Shown here piece after piece: positions 1 through 12,257 of a stretch of DNA of 64,000 bases (its first letter is position 1; the number at the start of each line of letters is the position of its first letter). Origin of the DNA: Earliella scabrosa. Its lineage: Eukaryota; Basidiomycota; Agaricomycetes; Polyporales; Polyporaceae. Both the position numbers and the translations under genes were made by a program. A model generated the notes under the pieces. It worked only from the letters and a program-made list of their open reading frames with translations, was not told the origin of the DNA and made no database searches. The stretch lies in assembly GCA_022605405.1 (NCBI GenBank), contig JABYQQ010000003.1, positions 1,302,001-1,366,000 of the forward strand, in the 5' to 3' direction.

Positions 1-1
1 T

Positions 2-1078
2 ACGAGCGTGATCGAGATCACCCCGCGTTTGGGTTCGGAGGTTCGTGGCGTCAATCTCGCGACCCTCGATAACGATGGACGCGATCAGTTGGCTCTCGAG
101 GTACGTAGAACATCCAGCCCTTCCCATGGATGACGCACCTGCCCATTGTCCGTTGCTTATGGCTCCCCTCTTTTGTGTAACAACAGGTTGCCAGGAGGGG
201 CCTCGTGGTCTTCCGCGACCAGCAGGACTTCCTCGACAGCAGCGTGGAGTTTTACCGCGAGTGGGGCAGCTACTTCGGCCGCCTCCACATCCACCCTACC
301 TCGGGCCACCCCGACGGCGTCCCCGAGCTGCACCTCGTGTACCGCGACGGGAACACGACCTACAACTTCGAGCGCGAGGACAGGATCCGCTCGACCGTCT
401 GGCACTCGGATGTCTCCTACGAGCTCCAGCCGCCGGGCCTCACGACGTTCTTCCTGTTCGCCCAGCCCACCTCTGGAGGCGACACCCTCTTCACCTCGCA
501 GGTGTCGACGCTCAAGCGTCTCTCGCCCCAGTTCGTCGCCTTCCTCAGGACGCTGAAGGCGACCCACTCCGGCTTCGAGCAGGCCGAGTTCTCCCGTTCG
601 GGCCGTCGTGGAGGTGTCGTTCGCCGTGAGCCTGTGGAGAACGTCCACCCTGTCGTCCGTCGGCACCCAGTCACCGGAGAAGAGGCCTTGTACGTCAACC
701 GCCAGTTCACTCGTCGTATCGTCGGCCTCAAGTTCGAGGAGTCTGGTCAGTACCCGTTTACCCCGTGTGTGACGATGACTCACCGATGTCGCGCAACCTG
801 CAGAGGCCATCTTGAACTTCCTCTACGACCACATCGACAAGAGCGCCGACAACCAGGCTCGCGTCAAGTGGGAGCCCAACACCGTCGTGATCTGGGACAA
901 CCGTATCACCGCTCACGTATGCATTACTTCGCCTTCTCGTCTTATGGCTTGTTCTAACCGATTCATGTCTCAGTCCGCGATCGTGGACTTCGACAGCACG
1001 GGCGAGCGCCGTCACGGCGCCCGTATCACTCCTCAGGCCGAGCGACCCATCCCTGCTGACGAGAACTTGAAGTTGTAA
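2..1078 (+). CDS. TauD/TfdA-family Fe(II)/2-oxoglutarate dioxygenase, 5'-truncated
   Basis: Non-haem iron dioxygenase of the taurine-dioxygenase family, which oxidises small sulfonates or related acids using 2-oxoglutarate and O2. The first exon is cut by the window edge and opens in frame at base 2 with a TPRLGSEVRGVNL-like start typical of the family. Introns lie at about 100-186, 748-804 and 919-972. The iron ligands are visible: WHSDVSYE gives the HxD pair, the distal His is in ITAHSAIVDFD (joined across the third intron), and the 2-oxoglutarate-binding Arg is in RRHGARI. The reading frame ends ENLKL-stop. The exact substrate cannot be told from sequence, since fungi have many TauD paralogues. 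It is convergent with the next gene. Confidence 0.88.
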
Positions 1079-1202
1079 GGGGAAGGTGTCAACGGTATAT
1101 CTGGAGATGTAGACAGTTAAGCAATGTGTTATAGGTGTATGTATGTTGGAACTGGAAAAATCGTGCATGTACGCGTTGTCTTCAGATTCGAGAGTGAACA
1201 GA

Positions 1203-2198
1203 TCAACATGTCATATGTTGTCGGTGGAATCTTAGGACATATAAATGTTCTCTTCCTGCTCGACGCTCCAGTACGACCTGGATATGGGATGATTGGTTCA
1301 GATAGACGATACGAAACATTGTCCTGAATGAGCGGTACCTTTCCTTGCAAGCCATATTGCTCAAGCAACCTATGGCATATAGCCTGGATATCGTTTTGCT
1401 TCACAGCGACGAGGTAAAAGCGTCCTTGCGGAGACAGAAGGCTCTGCGATCATCAGCAGATTTGTCATTCCCGCGCATCACCTGCCATACCTCTACCTGG
1501 TCAAGCAGGATATTCGTTAGCTCCATGCCGTCACGGCCTCCTGCCCAAGCCCCTGAGATGTCTGCATCTTGCTGCGCGGAGTCCGCCTCCGCAGTGTCCG
1601 TAGGGACATACGGTGGATTGAAGAGCAGTATGTCAACCGCATGTTCTAGGCGCATACGCAGAGGTCCAACGAGAGACGTCAGAATTGGCTCAATGGGAAC
1701 CTACTAGAAGTGATTCAGTTTTCGCCCAATAAGTTCACGAGGATGACGAACTCGATTCTGCACGCCAGTCGCCTTCGTGCTTCGACATGCATAGGGATTG
1801 ATATCCGTCGTGAGATACACTTGGGGTGCTTGCGATAAGGACGGTCACCAGGTCATGGTGCTTATAGCGCGACGTACGAGACGAGGAGGACCCCAATATA
1901 CTTCCGGCAAATGCGCTGACGCATCCAGAACCTGACCTATACATTGCAAATCAGCACGCGCACATACATACGAAGCATGTCTCGTACCCTATCTCCAAGC
2001 ATATTGTGGGACTGAGCGCACGGAGCTCAGCAGCATCCTCCTCTAACGCGTCTAGGAGAACGAAGGTGTCTTCTACGGTTGATCGCGGTCTGGGTGTTCA
2101 ATATGTCGCCAAGAACTCTCCAGTCCCTTACCGGCTGGTTCATACACATGTTCGTAGTCTGCGCCTTTGAGATGCGAAAGATCTGGTGTCGGTATCAT
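1203..2198 (-). CDS. MTQ2: eRF1 glutamine N5-methyltransferase catalytic subunit (MTQ2/N6AMT1)
   Basis: SAM-dependent methyltransferase that, with its partner TRM112, methylates the GGQ glutamine of translation release factor eRF1. Exon 1 (2132-2198) begins MIPTPDLSHLKGADYEHVY and joins across an intron to EDTFVLLDALE, the characteristic family N-terminus. A glycine-rich SAM motif (GSGSGCVSAFA) follows at about 1900-1945, and the catalytic NPPYVPT motif lies in the exon near 1590-1640. The last exon, after an intron starting with GTACC at about 1342, gives VVLERRAGREHLYVLRF and a stop at 1203-1205. Several short introns interrupt it. The gene is divergent from ALG10 with only 157 bp between start codons. 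Confidence 0.92.
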
Positions 2199-2355
2199 GC
2201 TCGTCAGGAATGTGATCGCACGAACGAGGTGGAAGCAGGAGCTAACAACTCAAACGCGTGCGTCGCGTCGTCGCGTGCTAGCGCGCGCTGTGAGCGCATA
2301 CACTTTGCCGATCAAGTTGCCATTCCGGGAAACCCACACCTGGCAGTGGACCGCC
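2199..2355. promoter_or_regulatory. Bidirectional promoter between MTQ2 and ALG10
   Basis: This 157-bp gap between the two divergent start codons must hold both promoters. It is CpG-rich and contains an ACGCGT hexamer in the run of CG-rich sequence around 2255-2275. No clear TATA box is visible. Confidence 0.5.
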
Positions 2356-4203
2356 ATGTCCTCCACGTCGCCCACCCCGACTTGGTATGTGATCTTCTGC
2401 GCAGTTGCAGTTATCGTTTTGAAGGCGGTCAATGAGGAGGTTACGGAACCGTATATGGTGCGTGCATTGTCCGAGCTTGGGTGTGACCTGCGCTGACGCC
2501 ATGCAGGACGAGCCCTTCCATGTCCCTCAGGCGCAGGCGTACTGCAAGGGAGATTTCTGGGCTTGGGACCCGAAGATCACTACTCCTCCTGGACTGTGAG
2601 TGTAGTCAGACCGGTACATTAAGGCACCGCAATGACGTCCATGGCCTGTAGCTATGCTTTCAGTCTCCTTCTCAAGAAAGTCTTCCTGTTCAAGTGTAAC
2701 CTCTCGATGTTGCGCTTGACCACTATGCTATCCTTGCTTGCCCTTCCCATTGCTTTGACGCCTCTCATTTCCTACAACAAGCGCGAACGCCCCCCACCGT
2801 CCCTGGCGACCCCTCTGCTCGAGGCAGTGATCCTCGCCTCGTTCCCAATCGCCTGGTTCTTTGGGTTCCTGTATTACACAGAAGTTCCCAGCCTAGTCTC
2901 CGTGGTGTCAACCGTCGTACTTGCCTCGCAGGGGAGGCATTGGCTCGCCGCCCTGGTACGTGTTGATCTGCCTGTCGCAACAGAGAGGAGAGATTCACGT
3001 AGCACAAGCATGGCAGTTAGGCCTGGTCAGCTGCACATTCCGTCAGAACAACATCATCTGGGTGGTCTACGCATATGCCTCCAGTCAAGTCGTTTACCTT
3101 CGGTTCCGGCGCGCCCTACCGAATGCGCCTCCTCTTGCGAAGCTCCATGATCCACCCGCCTTGGAGGCACGTCCGGGTGTGTTCAGGTTGGAAGCTTATC
3201 TCCGTCTTCCAGACTGACACGAGGTTGCCTCTGAATGCTGCAGTTGATCTGCTGTGGTCCATCGCCAGCGCGCCGAAGGTCCTGCCGGATATTCTGCCCG
3301 CGTTGGTGCCCTATACCCTCGTCATCGCGACCTTTGGGGCTTTCGTAGTATGGAACGGAGGAATCGTCCTTGGTGAGCCCTCTTCGCCCCGAGAATCATA
3401 ATCGATCGTTGATCCGTGAGTTCAGGTGACAAGTCCAATCATGTCCCTGCATTCCATGTGCCGCAGCTATACTACTTCCTAGGCTTTGCGACTGCGTTTG
3501 GATGGCCTGCATTGCTGAGCGGCAAAGGCGGTCTGGTAGCTCTGCTGCACGACGTTCGCGCGAGGATGTTTGGGAGCAAGAGGTGATTACCCCTGACATG
3601 TGCTCCTTTGTACATGGCTGAAGTCGTCTACAGGAACGTCGTGGTGACCTGCGTGGCCTCCGCAATCATGTGTTTCACAATACACAAGTTCACGTTCGTA
3701 CTGACGGCCCGCTTCTAGCCTAAGACCACCGCTGACGTTACTGCATCAGGATTCAGCACCCATTCCTGCTGTCGGACAACCGCCATTACACCTTCTACAT
3801 CTGGCGCCGCGTCTTTCTGCTTCATCCGGTCGTGCCATACCTCCTCGTTCCAGGGTACATTGCGTGTGCATGGGCATGGTACATCCGCATTGGTGCGTCT
3901 GTGCCGGAGCATCGTCCGCTCGGAGCGCGAGCCGTAGTTGACCGACGTTCTCTCACAGGCCCCGACCAGACTCTGCTGCAGAGCCTGCTTCTCCCGGTAT
4001 TCGTGGTTCCGACGTTGCTTCCTACGCCACTTCTCGAGCCGCGCTACTTCCTGATCCCATACATTCTCCTGAGAGCACAGGTGAAGGACGTTCCTTTGTG
4101 GGGTTTGGGGCTGGAGTGTATGTGGTACGCGGCGATCAACGGGGTGACGATGTGGGTGTTCTTATACAAGGAGCGGGCGGGCGTAGGACGATTCATGTGG
4201 TAG
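2356..4203 (+). CDS. ALG10: Dolichyl-P-Glc alpha-1,2-glucosyltransferase (ALG10/DIE2)
   Basis: ER membrane enzyme that adds the third, terminal glucose to the lipid-linked oligosaccharide before N-glycosylation. Exon 1 ([14 protein letters not shown]..., one transmembrane helix) is followed across a 48-nt intron by [17 protein letters not shown], then [11 protein letters not shown], the lumenal signature of ALG10. Later exons give [29 protein letters not shown], and the diagnostic [18 protein letters not shown] around 3751-3812. The C-terminus [10 protein letters not shown]...GRFMW ends at the stop 4201-4203. There are many hydrophobic segments, as expected for a polytopic GT-C enzyme. The start was chosen because the ATG at 2356 directly precedes the first membrane segment. 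Confidence 0.93.
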
Positions 4204-4519
4204 CTACACTGCGCGGACGTAAGTTATTGCCGGCATTGGGCTTTGGCAGAGGCGTGTTTGCGGGGTGCTGAGAGGGCGTGCCCACAAAGGCGGCGCGTGA
4301 CGGCCGCGCTTGGGCGGACGGCGCGCGGTTGAGCCAAGTTGAAGTTGAACAAGGTTCACACGATGCCGACTTCACGACTGTAGCGACGATTCCCAACGAC
4401 CGCGCTGATCTGCCTCGCTCACGCTTGCTCCCATCCCTACACCCCCCGGCCACGGGCCACCACGATCCTCACGAACGCCCTAACCGCCTCCAACATATAT
4501 ACCGCTTCCATTCCCCGCC
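4204..4519. other. Intergenic: ALG10 3' region and promoter of the next gene
   Basis: No reading frame with coding character is seen. A TATA-like ACATATATACC lies at about 4492-4502, just upstream of the ATG at 4520, which is unusually close for a functional TATA box. Confidence 0.45.
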
Positions 4520-6682
4520 ATGTCCGCTGAGGTCGCGTCCAGCAGTGGCGCGTCTTTGCGATCCAAGCCAACCACACGCAGCTCTATCCGCCAGTCGTTC
4601 GGCCTCTCCTCCGTAGGCAAGGCCCTCGCAGACGTGATGCACAAGGAGTCGAAGGAGAACGACAAGGACAGGGAGAAGGCCTCGAAGAAGAAGGATGCCG
4701 CCCACCGCCGTACCAGCGCCATCAACGTTGCCCCTCCCTCGCGCCCCTCAACCGACAAACCACCAGCGAGGAAACTGACCGAGGACTCCCCCGAAGCCAA
4801 AACCATCACCCGTCACTCTCGCAGACAGTCCGCGCTCAAGAAGCTCGCGCCGCCCCCAGATGAACCGTCATCGTCGCCGTCGGACAGCGCGAGCCCGAAG
4901 GGCTCCATCAGTGCCCGATCCTCGGTGCGCAATCGCAACTCTCTTGTAGGCTCGGGCCTCCCCAAGTACAGACCTCGCTCCATGCTGGGTGAGTCTGCCA
5001 TCCCGCCTCCGAAGAAGTCGACATCGCCCTCTCGCCAGAGCAGCAGGCGGCGTCGGTTGAGCAGCTCGGATGACGAGACGGACGAAGTCAAGACTCCGAA
5101 GGACTCGCTGGAAGTCACTCCGGTCGATAAGTCAGCCCGTTCTATCTCTCCTCTTCCCCACCGCGGCGCGTTGAAGGTCAACTTGACCTCCGCGATCAAC
5201 GTGAGAGCTGCCACCCCAGACAAGAAGGACAAGGGAACTCCCCAGCCCAAGGGCTCCCCAGCATCCATTCGTACCACGTCCACCAAGGCGTCGAAAGTCA
5301 GTAAGACTTCTACTCCGGTCTCGGGCACGAATTCGGGTTCCGTTCGGTCTGGTCTTCCTCGTCCCCCATCATCTGCTTCATCCGTTTCCGCGTCATCACG
5401 TACCCCAAACACACCTCCTACCCCCACATTGTTCGGTAACATCCTTAAGGGGTCGAACTCCCTCCGCTTGAACGTGACAAACGGGGGGAGCCCCCTTCGC
5501 GGCGGTCTTCCCGCACCGCCAGAGTCGCCTCTCGGTCGGGTCTCTGCACGTAAGAATGGCAGTTCGAAGAGCGGCTTCATCCATATGCGGGGCGCATCAG
5601 TGCCCGCGACGCCCACACCCAGGGTCATCTCGGAGGAGAGCAGCATGGACAGCATCGATGCGGATGATGTGGAGTTTATGCTCGGTTCTGTCGCGTCACC
5701 CTCCGCGCCAACGCCCGCGATTCCCAGAATCCTACGCACGAAGAGCGACGATGACCCGCATACTCCCTCTCGCCCTGGGTTCTTGCCCAGCCGTGCCAAC
5801 CTCTCGTATCAGTCACCAGCCGCTCCGTCGTCCACAGACAATTCTCCCTTCTTGCGACCCAAAGCACGTCATCCGGGCAATGATCGTGGTTCTATTCTGT
5901 CATGGGAGCAGCTTGCGCAACATAGCAAGTCGCTCGACGACGAGGATGTCGAGCGCATGATTTCCGAAATCCCCGCGCCATTCCGCTCCGGGGCTGTCTC
6001 GCCCAGTCTAAGCGTGATAGACATTCCCGACAGTCCAAACCTCAGCACACTCCCTTCTCCCACTGCTTACGGTTCTATCTCCCAAGTGCTCCTTCCCGAT
6101 GTCACACCCTCACCCGCCATTCACAACACCACACACCTCTTTGATAACATGAAACACGAGACGCCCACAGCAGACAGCGGGGCCGTCACACTCCTCCGTT
6201 TGCAGCTCGCCGCTGCGGAGAACCGGGCGCAGGAGCGCCTCATGCAGATGCAGTCGCTCGAGGAGCAGCTGCACGCGGCGAAGGCCGCGCGCATGCGCGA
6301 CGCCGAGGAGCTCTCGCGTCAGATCGCCGAGCTTGAGCAGCAGGTCCACAGCAACCTGCTTGTAGAGAGCCAGCGCTCGGAGCAAATCGCAGTCCTCGAG
6401 GAGATGCTCCGCGATGCACAGGCAGCGCAGGACAAGTGTGTGAAGGAGGCTGCACGGAAGGCCGAGGATGCGGTGTGTGTCTCGAAGGCGGCTGCCCTTC
6501 AGACTCGCCAGCTCCAGGCCAGGTCGGAGATTACACTTGCTGCCCGCGAAGCCCGCTCCGCGTGGTTCTGTGTGAGGGAGACCGCGGAGAGCGAGCTGGA
6601 GCTCGTGCGCGGGAACCGGGAGATGCTTTCACTATTGCTTGCGGGGCTCGACCACAGTCTAGCACAGCTATCTCGCGTTTGA
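4520..6682 (+). CDS. Ser/Pro-rich protein with C-terminal coiled coil, function unknown
   Basis: A single uninterrupted 720-residue reading frame, unusual beside the intron-rich neighbours. Residues 1-480 or so are low-complexity, rich in Ser, Pro, Thr and Arg, and read as intrinsically disordered with many SP/TP sites. Around residues 550-700 the sequence becomes Ala/Glu/Gln/Leu-rich with heptad spacing (LLRLQLAAAENRAQERL, then EELSRQIAELEQQVHS), a long coiled coil. No enzyme motif is seen. The overall plan resembles cytoskeletal or cell-polarity scaffolds, but that is inference only and I do not recognise the family. It is convergent with the Spc7 gene. Confidence 0.8.
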   Translation: MSAEVASSSGASLRSKPTTRSSIRQSFGLSSVGKALADVMHKESKENDKDREKASKKKDAAHRRTSAINVAPPSRPSTDKPPARKLTEDSPEAKTITRHSRRQSALKKLAPPPDEPSSSPSDSASPKGSISARSSVRNRNSLVGSGLPKYRPRSMLGESAIPPPKKSTSPSRQSSRRRRLSSSDDETDEVKTPKDSLEVTPVDKSARSISPLPHRGALKVNLTSAINVRAATPDKKDKGTPQPKGSPASIRTTSTKASKVSKTSTPVSGTNSGSVRSGLPRPPSSASSVSASSRTPNTPPTPTLFGNILKGSNSLRLNVTNGGSPLRGGLPAPPESPLGRVSARKNGSSKSGFIHMRGASVPATPTPRVISEESSMDSIDADDVEFMLGSVASPSAPTPAIPRILRTKSDDDPHTPSRPGFLPSRANLSYQSPAAPSSTDNSPFLRPKARHPGNDRGSILSWEQLAQHSKSLDDEDVERMISEIPAPFRSGAVSPSLSVIDIPDSPNLSTLPSPTAYGSISQVLLPDVTPSPAIHNTTHLFDNMKHETPTADSGAVTLLRLQLAAAENRAQERLMQMQSLEEQLHAAKAARMRDAEELSRQIAELEQQVHSNLLVESQRSEQIAVLEEMLRDAQAAQDKCVKEAARKAEDAVCVSKAAALQTRQLQARSEITLAAREARSAWFCVRETAESELELVRGNREMLSLLLAGLDHSLAQLSRV

Positions 6683-6939
6683 ACGAGGTCCCCATTCGTT
6701 GTTTTGTGAGTATCTGCCGCGATCCGTTCGCTCTGCGTCGTACTGACGGCTCATTGTCAGGCCATCCATTTATCTGTTAATGCCCCGTCTCCCCAGCCCT
6801 GTAATCTCTTGGTATCTGTATCCCCATCTCATGCCCTTTTATGCTCCATCACGACCACCTCGGACTCGATAACATTACGCCCCCACGACGCGCTGGATTC
6901 CTTCGAGTTCTACTGTACAGCGTACACGATGTATATATC

Positions 6940-9900
6940 CTAATCAATATTGGGAACAAATTGGCTTGTAGCATCGACACAAGCATCCAAGAGACAACCA
7001 AATGTTCGGGCAGGCGTAACACCAGATAAGTTCTCAAGAAGCCCTTGCAAGATGACCTCATCCCTGTGGCGAGAACCGATGAGGAACGCATCCCGACGGT
7101 ACGAATAGAAGGAAGGACGTACTGTACGTCGCCGTATGCGACCTTCGCGTCCACCTTCAACCCGCGCACAGACAATGGCCAACGGGTGAACGTGTCCTTA
7201 TCCAAGATGAACGAGATATATGTCTTGCCCTTGACTCTGGGGAGCATCACTGTCGCTGTGGCCCTGAGGTAGTCATGCCCATGCTCGTCGGTGACGCCTT
7301 CCACTTGCAGCGGATACTTGATCCCGAGGAAGGTGAACTGCGAGCGGAGCTGCGCGCACGACGACCAGAAGTCGCTCAGGCGCTCGATGATCTGCCCCCA
7401 CTGCGTGAGCGTCGCACGAGTGCTGGTCAACGGGGAGGAACGCACCTGCTTCAAGTCGAGTTTCTCGTGGGCCTCGGTAATGAGGGCTTGGGCAGTCTTC
7501 ACGATCAATGAGGTGAAGTGCGGGAAGGAGTCGCGCTCTTTCAGCTTGGTCTGGGTGCTCTTCGTGACGCGGACATGAGGGCAGACCGGGGTGTATCTTT
7601 GACATGGTATCGACACATGGTACTTGTTCCCGTAGACGAACTCCACCAGGTCTGGCGAGAGTTTGAGCGTATGCCAGAGGTGCATCTCTTCCAGCGCCTC
7701 GAGTTCCGCTGGATGAATATGTCGGTAACAATTCACCGCCGGAAATAACGGTAGCATACCTTTCAACCTGAACACTTCGGCACTAGTGCTTTCCTTCTGG
7801 ATATAGACGACATGGCGTGCTTGATTGATCGCAGTCGTCGCCTCCTCCTTCTGCGACTCAATCTCGGCGAGTTTCTCCTCGAGTCGCTCGAGCTTGGCTT
7901 TCGCTTCAGACACGTCCGCTCTGAACACTTCGATCTCGGTGCTACACCCTCATCGTTAGTACACACATGTCGTTTCCAGGTACTGATAAGAGGTACCTTT
8001 GCTCAGCGATGGTAGCCTTGAGTTCGTTGAGGAAGTCCTTGTCGGAGTTCTCAATCTCGTCGATGTCGGCCTGTTCTTGCGCGAGCAGACGCGTCACTTC
8101 TTCATACTCCTGTCGGAGCTCTGGCAGCATGTCCTGCGCCTCTTTGATCACTCCGGCAAGATAAGTCGCATCCTACAACCATGTTTGAGCTCGGTCCATC
8201 ATTCCATATGAAACAGAGGAGACCTACACTCTCGAGGCTGGTGAAGCCCTGAGCTGCACTCTCGTACAGCTGCTCGACCCATTGCAGCTTCCAGTCGTAC
8301 CACTGTGACTTCGCAGTGCCGATGTTGTTCGCCTTGATGAGCTTGAGTTGATGCTGCAGCACTCTCCGTCAGTCGTGAACTCTCAGCGCGCGGAGCCTAC
8401 GCACAATCAACATCGCCTGCTCGCTCTCGTCGACACTCGCAAACTCGCGGAAGAGGCTAGGCGTATCCTTGAGCGCTTCCTCTTCGGCCTCCTTGTAGAT
8501 CTTCTTGCACTCCTGGATGTACGCGGTAAGGTCTCGCGCGATCGCCGTATACAAGTCGAGATGCGGCATATCGACTGCCATAGCGATCGCGAACTCGGAC
8601 AATGGGACGGGATCTTCATCAGCCGCACTCGCACCAAGGTCCTCGGTTGCAGATGAACGTCTTCGTGCGCGTGGTCGGAGCTGCCCAGGACCAACGGTCG
8701 AACGACGCGGCCGCGGCATGGTCAATTCGTCCATGAAACGAATGCCAGTCATCTGGAAGAATTGCTCGATCGAGATGGTGGGCTGCATAGTCATCGAAAT
8801 ACTATCAGAGCCTGATAGTCCGGACATGTTTTGTGTGCTCACCCCATCTTCATCCTGGATAGGCTCCTCGGGGACACCTTCACGCCAGCTCTGCGAGACA
8901 CCGGCTCCAACGGGAGGGGGAGGGTCCGAGGCGTCCAGGTCGACATCCATCGCCATTGAGACGTCAATGACACGCTGCGGACCCGACGGCTGACCAATGT
9001 GAGTGACCAACGGTCCGCGAACTGTAGAGACAGGAGCGGGTGAGGCAGGTCGCTGGAGCAGTGCTGGAGAACCCGCTCTGGGTGACGCGGGGGCAGGGGA
9101 GCCTCGCGTCGGGCTGGGAGCAGCTATAGCTTGTCGCGCTTCCTCCCTATCGCATGCTCTGCCTTTGCCCTTGTCTTGAGTTGCAATCGGAGCCGGACTC
9201 GTAGGACGTTGGTCTCCAGGTGCAAGCTGAGACAGGTCAGGGTACAGCGTTTGCGCATGGTTTGCAGCGGCAGGCCCGGGATCGCTGCTTGTTCGCGAGA
9301 GGGGAAGCCCAAGGCCTACGCCAGACGGATGCGCGCCCATGCTCGCGCGTGGTTTGCTCAAACCAGCGCCACCGGAGACCTTGTCGGGACTGCTGGCGCG
9401 AGCGGCGTTGGGGTTCGGAGGCAGCACACCTGCACCAAGGCTCTTCCTCTGCGCAAAGTAGCCCGAAGTCCGACGAACCGCACTGATGCTTGCGCGACGA
9501 TTCGCGTTCGCACCTGCAACTGGCTGGGAAGCTGTCTCCGCCGTAGCTTCGAACGCAGCAGTCCGAGAAGGGTCCAGCCTGCCAACTGACGGCCGTTGGA
9601 CCGAGCTCGGGCCAGCATTACCATCATTCGGTCGCTTCGGCGACTTGGGAACTGACGGCGGGGCAAACGCGGCAGTGCCGCGGTGGGGTTGAAGCTGGAT
9701 AGTGGGTTTACCCTGAGCCGGGGTCTTTGAAGGGGACCCAGCACGGGGAAGGCTGAAGGTAAAAGGCTTGGGAACTGTGGCAGGACCGGGTGACTTGGAG
9801 GGCGATCTTGGAGGATGACTGGAGGGCTTGGGAGCGGAGGTAGGAGGGGGCGCAGAAAATACAGTCGACGAGAGAGACGCAGAAGTGGGGGCACTGAAGA

Positions 9901-11978
9901 CACTGGATGAAAGAGGCGCAGAAGTGGGTGCACTAAAGACACTCGATGAAGCGGGAACAGATGACGTTGGCGCGCTGAACACGCTGCTACGCAGAGGTTC
10001 TGGAGCAGGGCCTTGTGATGATGTTGCCGCATGAGAGGAAGTTTCTCGCGCAGGAGCAGATCCGGGTGTGACGGATAACTTCACCACGCGATCTGCCTCG
10101 TCCGGTGCGTCCAGAGAAGTGTCTTCAAGAGTGCCTAGACTGGTGCGCTGGGTGAAGTTGATCGTCTGGTTGTTCAGATCCGCCGACTCGTTACCAAAAC
10201 TATCCTCCGTGCTGAACGTGTCGTCGTGCATGTCTTGCGCCTGGTCATCGCCGAAGCTATCATCGTCTACGGCCGGAAGCACACCAGTCCCTGGAGATGC
10301 GGGTAGACCGAGTGACGCCCGAGCTTGATGTAGACGGGTCATCGCCGAAGTAAGATCCATGTCCTGTTCGCCGTCATCGTCGTCACCTCGATACAGGCCC
10401 AAAGATGCCCGAGTTTGATGCAGGCGGGGCACTGCAGATGTAAGGTCCATATCTTCCTCACCATCATCATCCACATCGCGCAAACCAAGGGATGCGCGAG
10501 CTCGGTGCAAGCGAGTCACCGCCGACGTCAGGTCCATGTCTTGTGTGCCACCATCATCATCCTCGTCACCATGTGCCATCGCCTGGTTATGTTGAGGAGG
10601 CCCATACTGCCCTTGGCCAGGGGATGGTTGAATCAGCAGCGCATCATCGTCAGACTCGGGCGGTGGGGGTTCATATGGCTCGCTACCGGCGTGGGTCATC
10701 GCACGGAGCTGTAGCCACACAGGGTCTGGTTCCTTCGGCTGACGCATAGACTGGAGAACTGGGATTGTGAATTCCATCGGCTCGCCGGTGGAGTCTTCAG
10801 ATACATATGACGAGCCCGTATGAGCCGAGGATGTAGTCGCATCGTCCATATACGACTCCTCGTTCTCCACGCCGCCAGCGTCATCTTCGGGGACCATAGG
10901 AGGTTGATTCTCGCTCTGGTGCTGCGTCACCGTCACGACTGACGAGCGCCGATGACTGGGACCTGAGAGCGAGGCCCTGGCCCCTCCCATTGAGAGGGAT
11001 CGCTTGCGTTCGATGTTCCGTGCAATCGCTTCAGTGACCTCCATATCGGAGCCGTCGTCTTCCTCGTCGGTGAAATCGTCTTCCACAGCGGAACCATCAA
11101 CGGGTGCCCCTCGCTGGGGTAGGAAGTCCTGAGGGTATAGTGCTGTGTCGTCCGTGTCCATGTCCATCGAACGCTCGCCAAATTCGCTGAAAGCTCCAGA
11201 CGAACGCCGTCGCATCGAGCTACGTCTCGCTGCCTGCGATGGAATCGCATTCTCGTCATTCTCGGCACGACTGATGAAGGCTGGCGCATCAGCATCAGGA
11301 GAAGGCGCCGCAGGGGAGGAATTATCGCCATTGGGGCTCTGGATATGGAACAGACGGACATGGGTGTGCGCTGCAAAGCTGACGCGGCGAGCGAGGCTTT
11401 TGCGCGGGCCGTTCCCGTGCACTTCCGTGAAGTCCATGGTTTGGGTGAAATTAGCGTCGTCTGCGGCGCCGGAGCTCGATGATTCGCCTGCATCTGAGGG
11501 TCGACCATGCGGAAGATTGAGGGATGCTTTGAGAATGCTCTTCCGTGGAACCTGCAATGGGTCATGCAGGTCAGTTTGCTGCACGTACCACGAGAAGGGA
11601 GTGCACGACACAGAGACACGAGCGATCTCATGCTCAGCGCGTGCGACGGGCTAAATGTGTAGACAGTAATTGGGATACGAGACCGCTTCGAGGCACCTTG
11701 AGCTCTAGTAGACAGCTAGAAGCCTCGCTTTGCGCCGTTCCGGCAAGCATAAATCTCCCGATGCCCTCGCAGTTCCATCCCCAAGACCGTATACCCTGGA
11801 TAGAAGCAGTCACACGACAGGAAGAACTCACCAGGAGTCGACGCGCCTTCGCAGCGGGGCTGAGCCTTTCGCCTGGCGCAATACTATATGCACGTCGTCT
11901 GTGGCTGGTTGTACTCTTGGAGTACCCATGGCCGAGTGTTGCGATGGAACGCCGCCTGTTGGGAGAGTGTTTGGCCAT
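6940..11978 (-). CDS. SPC7: Kinetochore scaffold protein Spc7/Spc105/KNL1
   Basis: KNL1-family outer kinetochore protein that recruits PP1 and the Bub1/Bub3 checkpoint complex. Exon 1 (11832-11978) encodes MAKHSPNRRRSIATLGHGYS and joins across an intron (11552-11831) to VPRKSILKASLNL. Near the N-terminus are the PP1 motifs SILK and RRVSF. A central region carries MDFT once and three near-identical MDLT repeats, the Mps1-type phosphorylation sites. Then comes a Ser/Pro-rich linker with four SSVFSAPTS-like repeats, the conserved ISIEQFFQMTGIRFMDEL segment, long coiled coils (7800-8360), and a C-terminal RWD-type domain ending at 6940. Several short introns split the C-terminal third. The start was chosen for the conserved SPNRRRSIA N-terminus. 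Confidence 0.95.
9850..10005 (-). repeat. SSVFSAPTS tandem repeats in Spc7
   Basis: About four copies of a nine-residue unit (S-S-V-F-S-A-P-T-S with small variation), separated by Ser/Ala/Pro linkers, seen both in the protein and as repeated DNA of about 45 bp. Confidence 0.8.
10290..10560 (-). repeat. Three tandem MDLT (MELT-type) repeats in Spc7
   Basis: Three roughly 33-residue units follow one another, each reading DMDLTSAV or DMDLTSAM, then RLHxxRASLGL, then an acidic linker. MELT-type motifs are the Mps1 phosphorylation sites that dock Bub3-Bub1. Confidence 0.85.
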
Positions 11979-12257
11979 GATCAAAGCATACAGAAAGTAA
12001 GCAAGACAAGAAGGGTATCGGGCGGCAGCAAAGCTAATGGTGGACGGAGAGAACGCGGTGGCGTGTTGAAGCGCGACCGTGGTTGGACGCGTCGAGCACG
12101 TGACAGACGCGCTCCTCATGGGTTGTGGCCCAAGCCTTTAAACGGGCATCCTGGCATCGATCCTTTCTCTTGTTCCCGACAATCGATCTTCAGGGCCACG
12201 TTCGTCGTATCTTCTCTATAACTACCTCATCTTTGCTAGCGTGGGCCCCCACACACT
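11979..12257. promoter_or_regulatory. Shared promoter of Spc7 and kinesin-6
   Basis: The 279-bp gap between two divergent mitotic genes contains an ACGCGT hexamer (12087-12092, the MluI cell-cycle-box sequence bound by MBF-type factors in yeasts) and CACGTGAC (12097-12104), ten bases from start to start. Confidence 0.5.
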
